Shown piece by piece: positions 62,897 through 64,000 of a DNA stretch of 64,000 nt (its first letter is position 1; every line of letters begins with the position of its first letter). The notes beneath the pieces were generated by a model. That model did no database searches and had not been told where the DNA came from. It worked only from the letters and a program-made list of their open reading frames with translations. A program made the translations under genes and the position numbers. The stretch lies in NCBI GenBank assembly GCA_014338405.1, contig JTDE01001056.1:1-64000 (forward strand), written 5' to 3'. This DNA comes from Paragonimus skrjabini miyazakii. Taxonomy: Eukaryota; Platyhelminthes; Trematoda; Plagiorchiida; Troglotrematidae.

Positions 62897-62979
62897 GTGA
62901 AAATTAGTGCTCTTATGCGGTGTTCGTATGTTACTGAGAACGGATATATTTCCGTTAGTCTTTCTGAGTATGAATTTTC
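62897..62979 (+). CDS. Exon candidate, penultimate exon of an unidentified gene
   Basis: The acceptor GATTATTTTGTAG and the donor GTGAGC bracket 83 bases. Frame 0 is open and reads VKISALMRCSYVTENGYISV and SLSEYEF plus two bases. The following 99-base intron (62980-63078) ends in TGTGTTCGTTTTCAG and joins in phase to the next candidate. Composition is protein-like, with beta-strand spacing. A competing frame (from 62907) is open through both exons and the intron, so transcript support is needed. Confidence 0.48.
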
Positions 62980-63078
62980 GTGAGCCCTATACTTCTTCTA
63001 GTGACTCTTACCTGAACGTGTCTAATAATTACCGAACCCTTTATCAAAAGATCGACAGGCATGTGTGTTCGTTTTCAG

Positions 63079-63364
63079 TTGTAGGCAGATTGTGCCGGCT
63101 TCAGGGTGGAATATTTCACAAATTCGTTTTGAGGACTTTAAGACTACCTGTGCATTTTTGGCCATGGCTGCACAATTTGTCGACACACCCCAACTATTTA
63201 TCACTAAGGCCCATAGTTCTCATTTGCATAATGAACTGGGTAGCTTAATATCAGCCAGTATGATCAGAACGACAAACGTACACGGCTTTGGATTCATTGA
63301 CGTCAAACCTGAAGTCAATTTATTTGGACAACTTTTACGTTTTCTCATCTTCTGGATATTATGA
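63079..63364 (+). CDS. Exon candidate, terminal exon
   Basis: After a strong acceptor (TTCGTTTTCAG) the frame with one leading base reads CRQIVPASGWNISQIRFEDF, KTTCAFLAMAAQFVDTPQLF, ITKAHSSHLHNELGSLISAS and ends GQLLRFLIFWIL at a TGA (63362-63364). The preceding exon supplies two bases, giving a Ser codon at the junction. The sequence looks like a folded domain and not low-complexity translation. A GTAGCT inside it could end the exon earlier. No family recognised, and no polyadenylation signal is evident nearby. Confidence 0.5.
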
Positions 63365-64000
63365 CTCAAGAGAGTTTAAAGATTTCAGTCCAATATTCGA
63401 ATCGATGGAGGATATGTGCCGAACCTTATAGAACTACACACTATCGTGTCGATGAGGAAGTAAAAGTAAGCACATTGTTGTCTTGAAATGAGCTGTTCAG
63501 AATTAACCTATTACAACCAACTGTAACTTGTGTTCAGTTACAAGCTGTATCGACAACTACTCAACTGTCCAAAATCTACAAAAACGCCGGCCCAAGTAGA
63601 TTGACAATTACAACGTGGTTGGTAAATTCGGCTTGGAAGTTTATTGACTAAACGATAGACCGAAGCCAAACAGTGAGGATCTTGTACTTAGGTACGATTA
63701 CATCGGTACGCTTGTCTTAGGGGGATGAGGCGGTAGACAGCACATCACGAACTGGAAGTTAAGAGCGTGATTCAGGCCTCCGTTAGAAGTTTACCGACAG
63801 AAGAAGTTCGTTTCAATGGTCGGTATATCACCAACTAGAATCACTACTGATCGGCATCATTTTAGGCTACCATTTTGAAGAGTACTGCAACTAAATAGTT
63901 GAATGGTGAGAGTATTGGAGGAGCTCATATATATTAGAGTGCTTGCCCAGATGATAATTGACGCTATATGCCAGTTTGATTATTGACTTCCACGACGAGG

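Overview
This window looks like a piece of a large, intron-rich eukaryotic genome, most likely a flatworm and probably a digenean trematode. No frame is open for more than about 150 codons. There are no Shine-Dalgarno-led operons, no rRNA and no intact tRNA gene. Base composition is AT-leaning (roughly 40% GC by eye). Two runs of N (422 and exactly 100 bases) mark it as draft scaffold. Decayed retroelements dominate: Penelope-like elements with a C-terminal GIY-YIG domain, a non-LTR retrotransposon whose endonuclease fragment is of the kind common in flatworms, and two tRNA-derived SINE families. The taxon is inferred from repeat content and gene texture, not proven.

Layout. 1-2 kb: two small plus-strand exon candidates and a higher-GC block. 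2.8-7.3 kb: a tRNA-like SINE, a minus-strand Penelope-like fragment, a decayed coding block and an inverted SINE-A. 8.8-12.1 kb: a minus-strand exon candidate and SINE-B copies. 13-19.4 kb: a SINE-A cluster, including one copy with a perfect 12-base target-site duplication, plus two very small exon candidates. 20-24 kb: coding relics and a copy of the non-LTR 5' region. 26.2-27.8 kb: a GC-rich non-LTR 5' region, the sized gap and an endonuclease fragment. 28-42 kb: AT-rich, intron-like sequence with exon candidates, the best-preserved Penelope 3' half (32.6-33.5 kb) and a fresh 116-base tandem duplication (38.9-39.1 kb). 43-52 kb: an exon candidate, a third Penelope fragment, coding relics and further exon candidates. 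52-62.9 kb: AT-rich and nearly featureless, with a gap. 62.9-63.4 kb: a two-exon candidate gene end.

The main gene-level signal is a series of seven small plus-strand exon candidates (63-151, 382-415, 14197-14222, 16450-16479, 29910-29943, 35751-35813, 43031-43089). Each has GT-AG signals, and their reading phases fit end to end. The later ones encode charged, heptad-like sequence. This suggests most of the first 43 kb is introns of one long gene for a coiled-coil protein that I cannot name. The evidence is only splice signals, phase and composition, so transcript data could confirm or break it.

The most distinctive genome-level pattern is that at least three SINE-A copies and one SINE-B copy are internally inverted: a minus-strand 5' part is followed by a plus-strand 3' tail. 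This matches twin-priming 5' inversion during target-primed reverse transcription, which is well known for mammalian L1. I saw no new operon-like or defence-like system.
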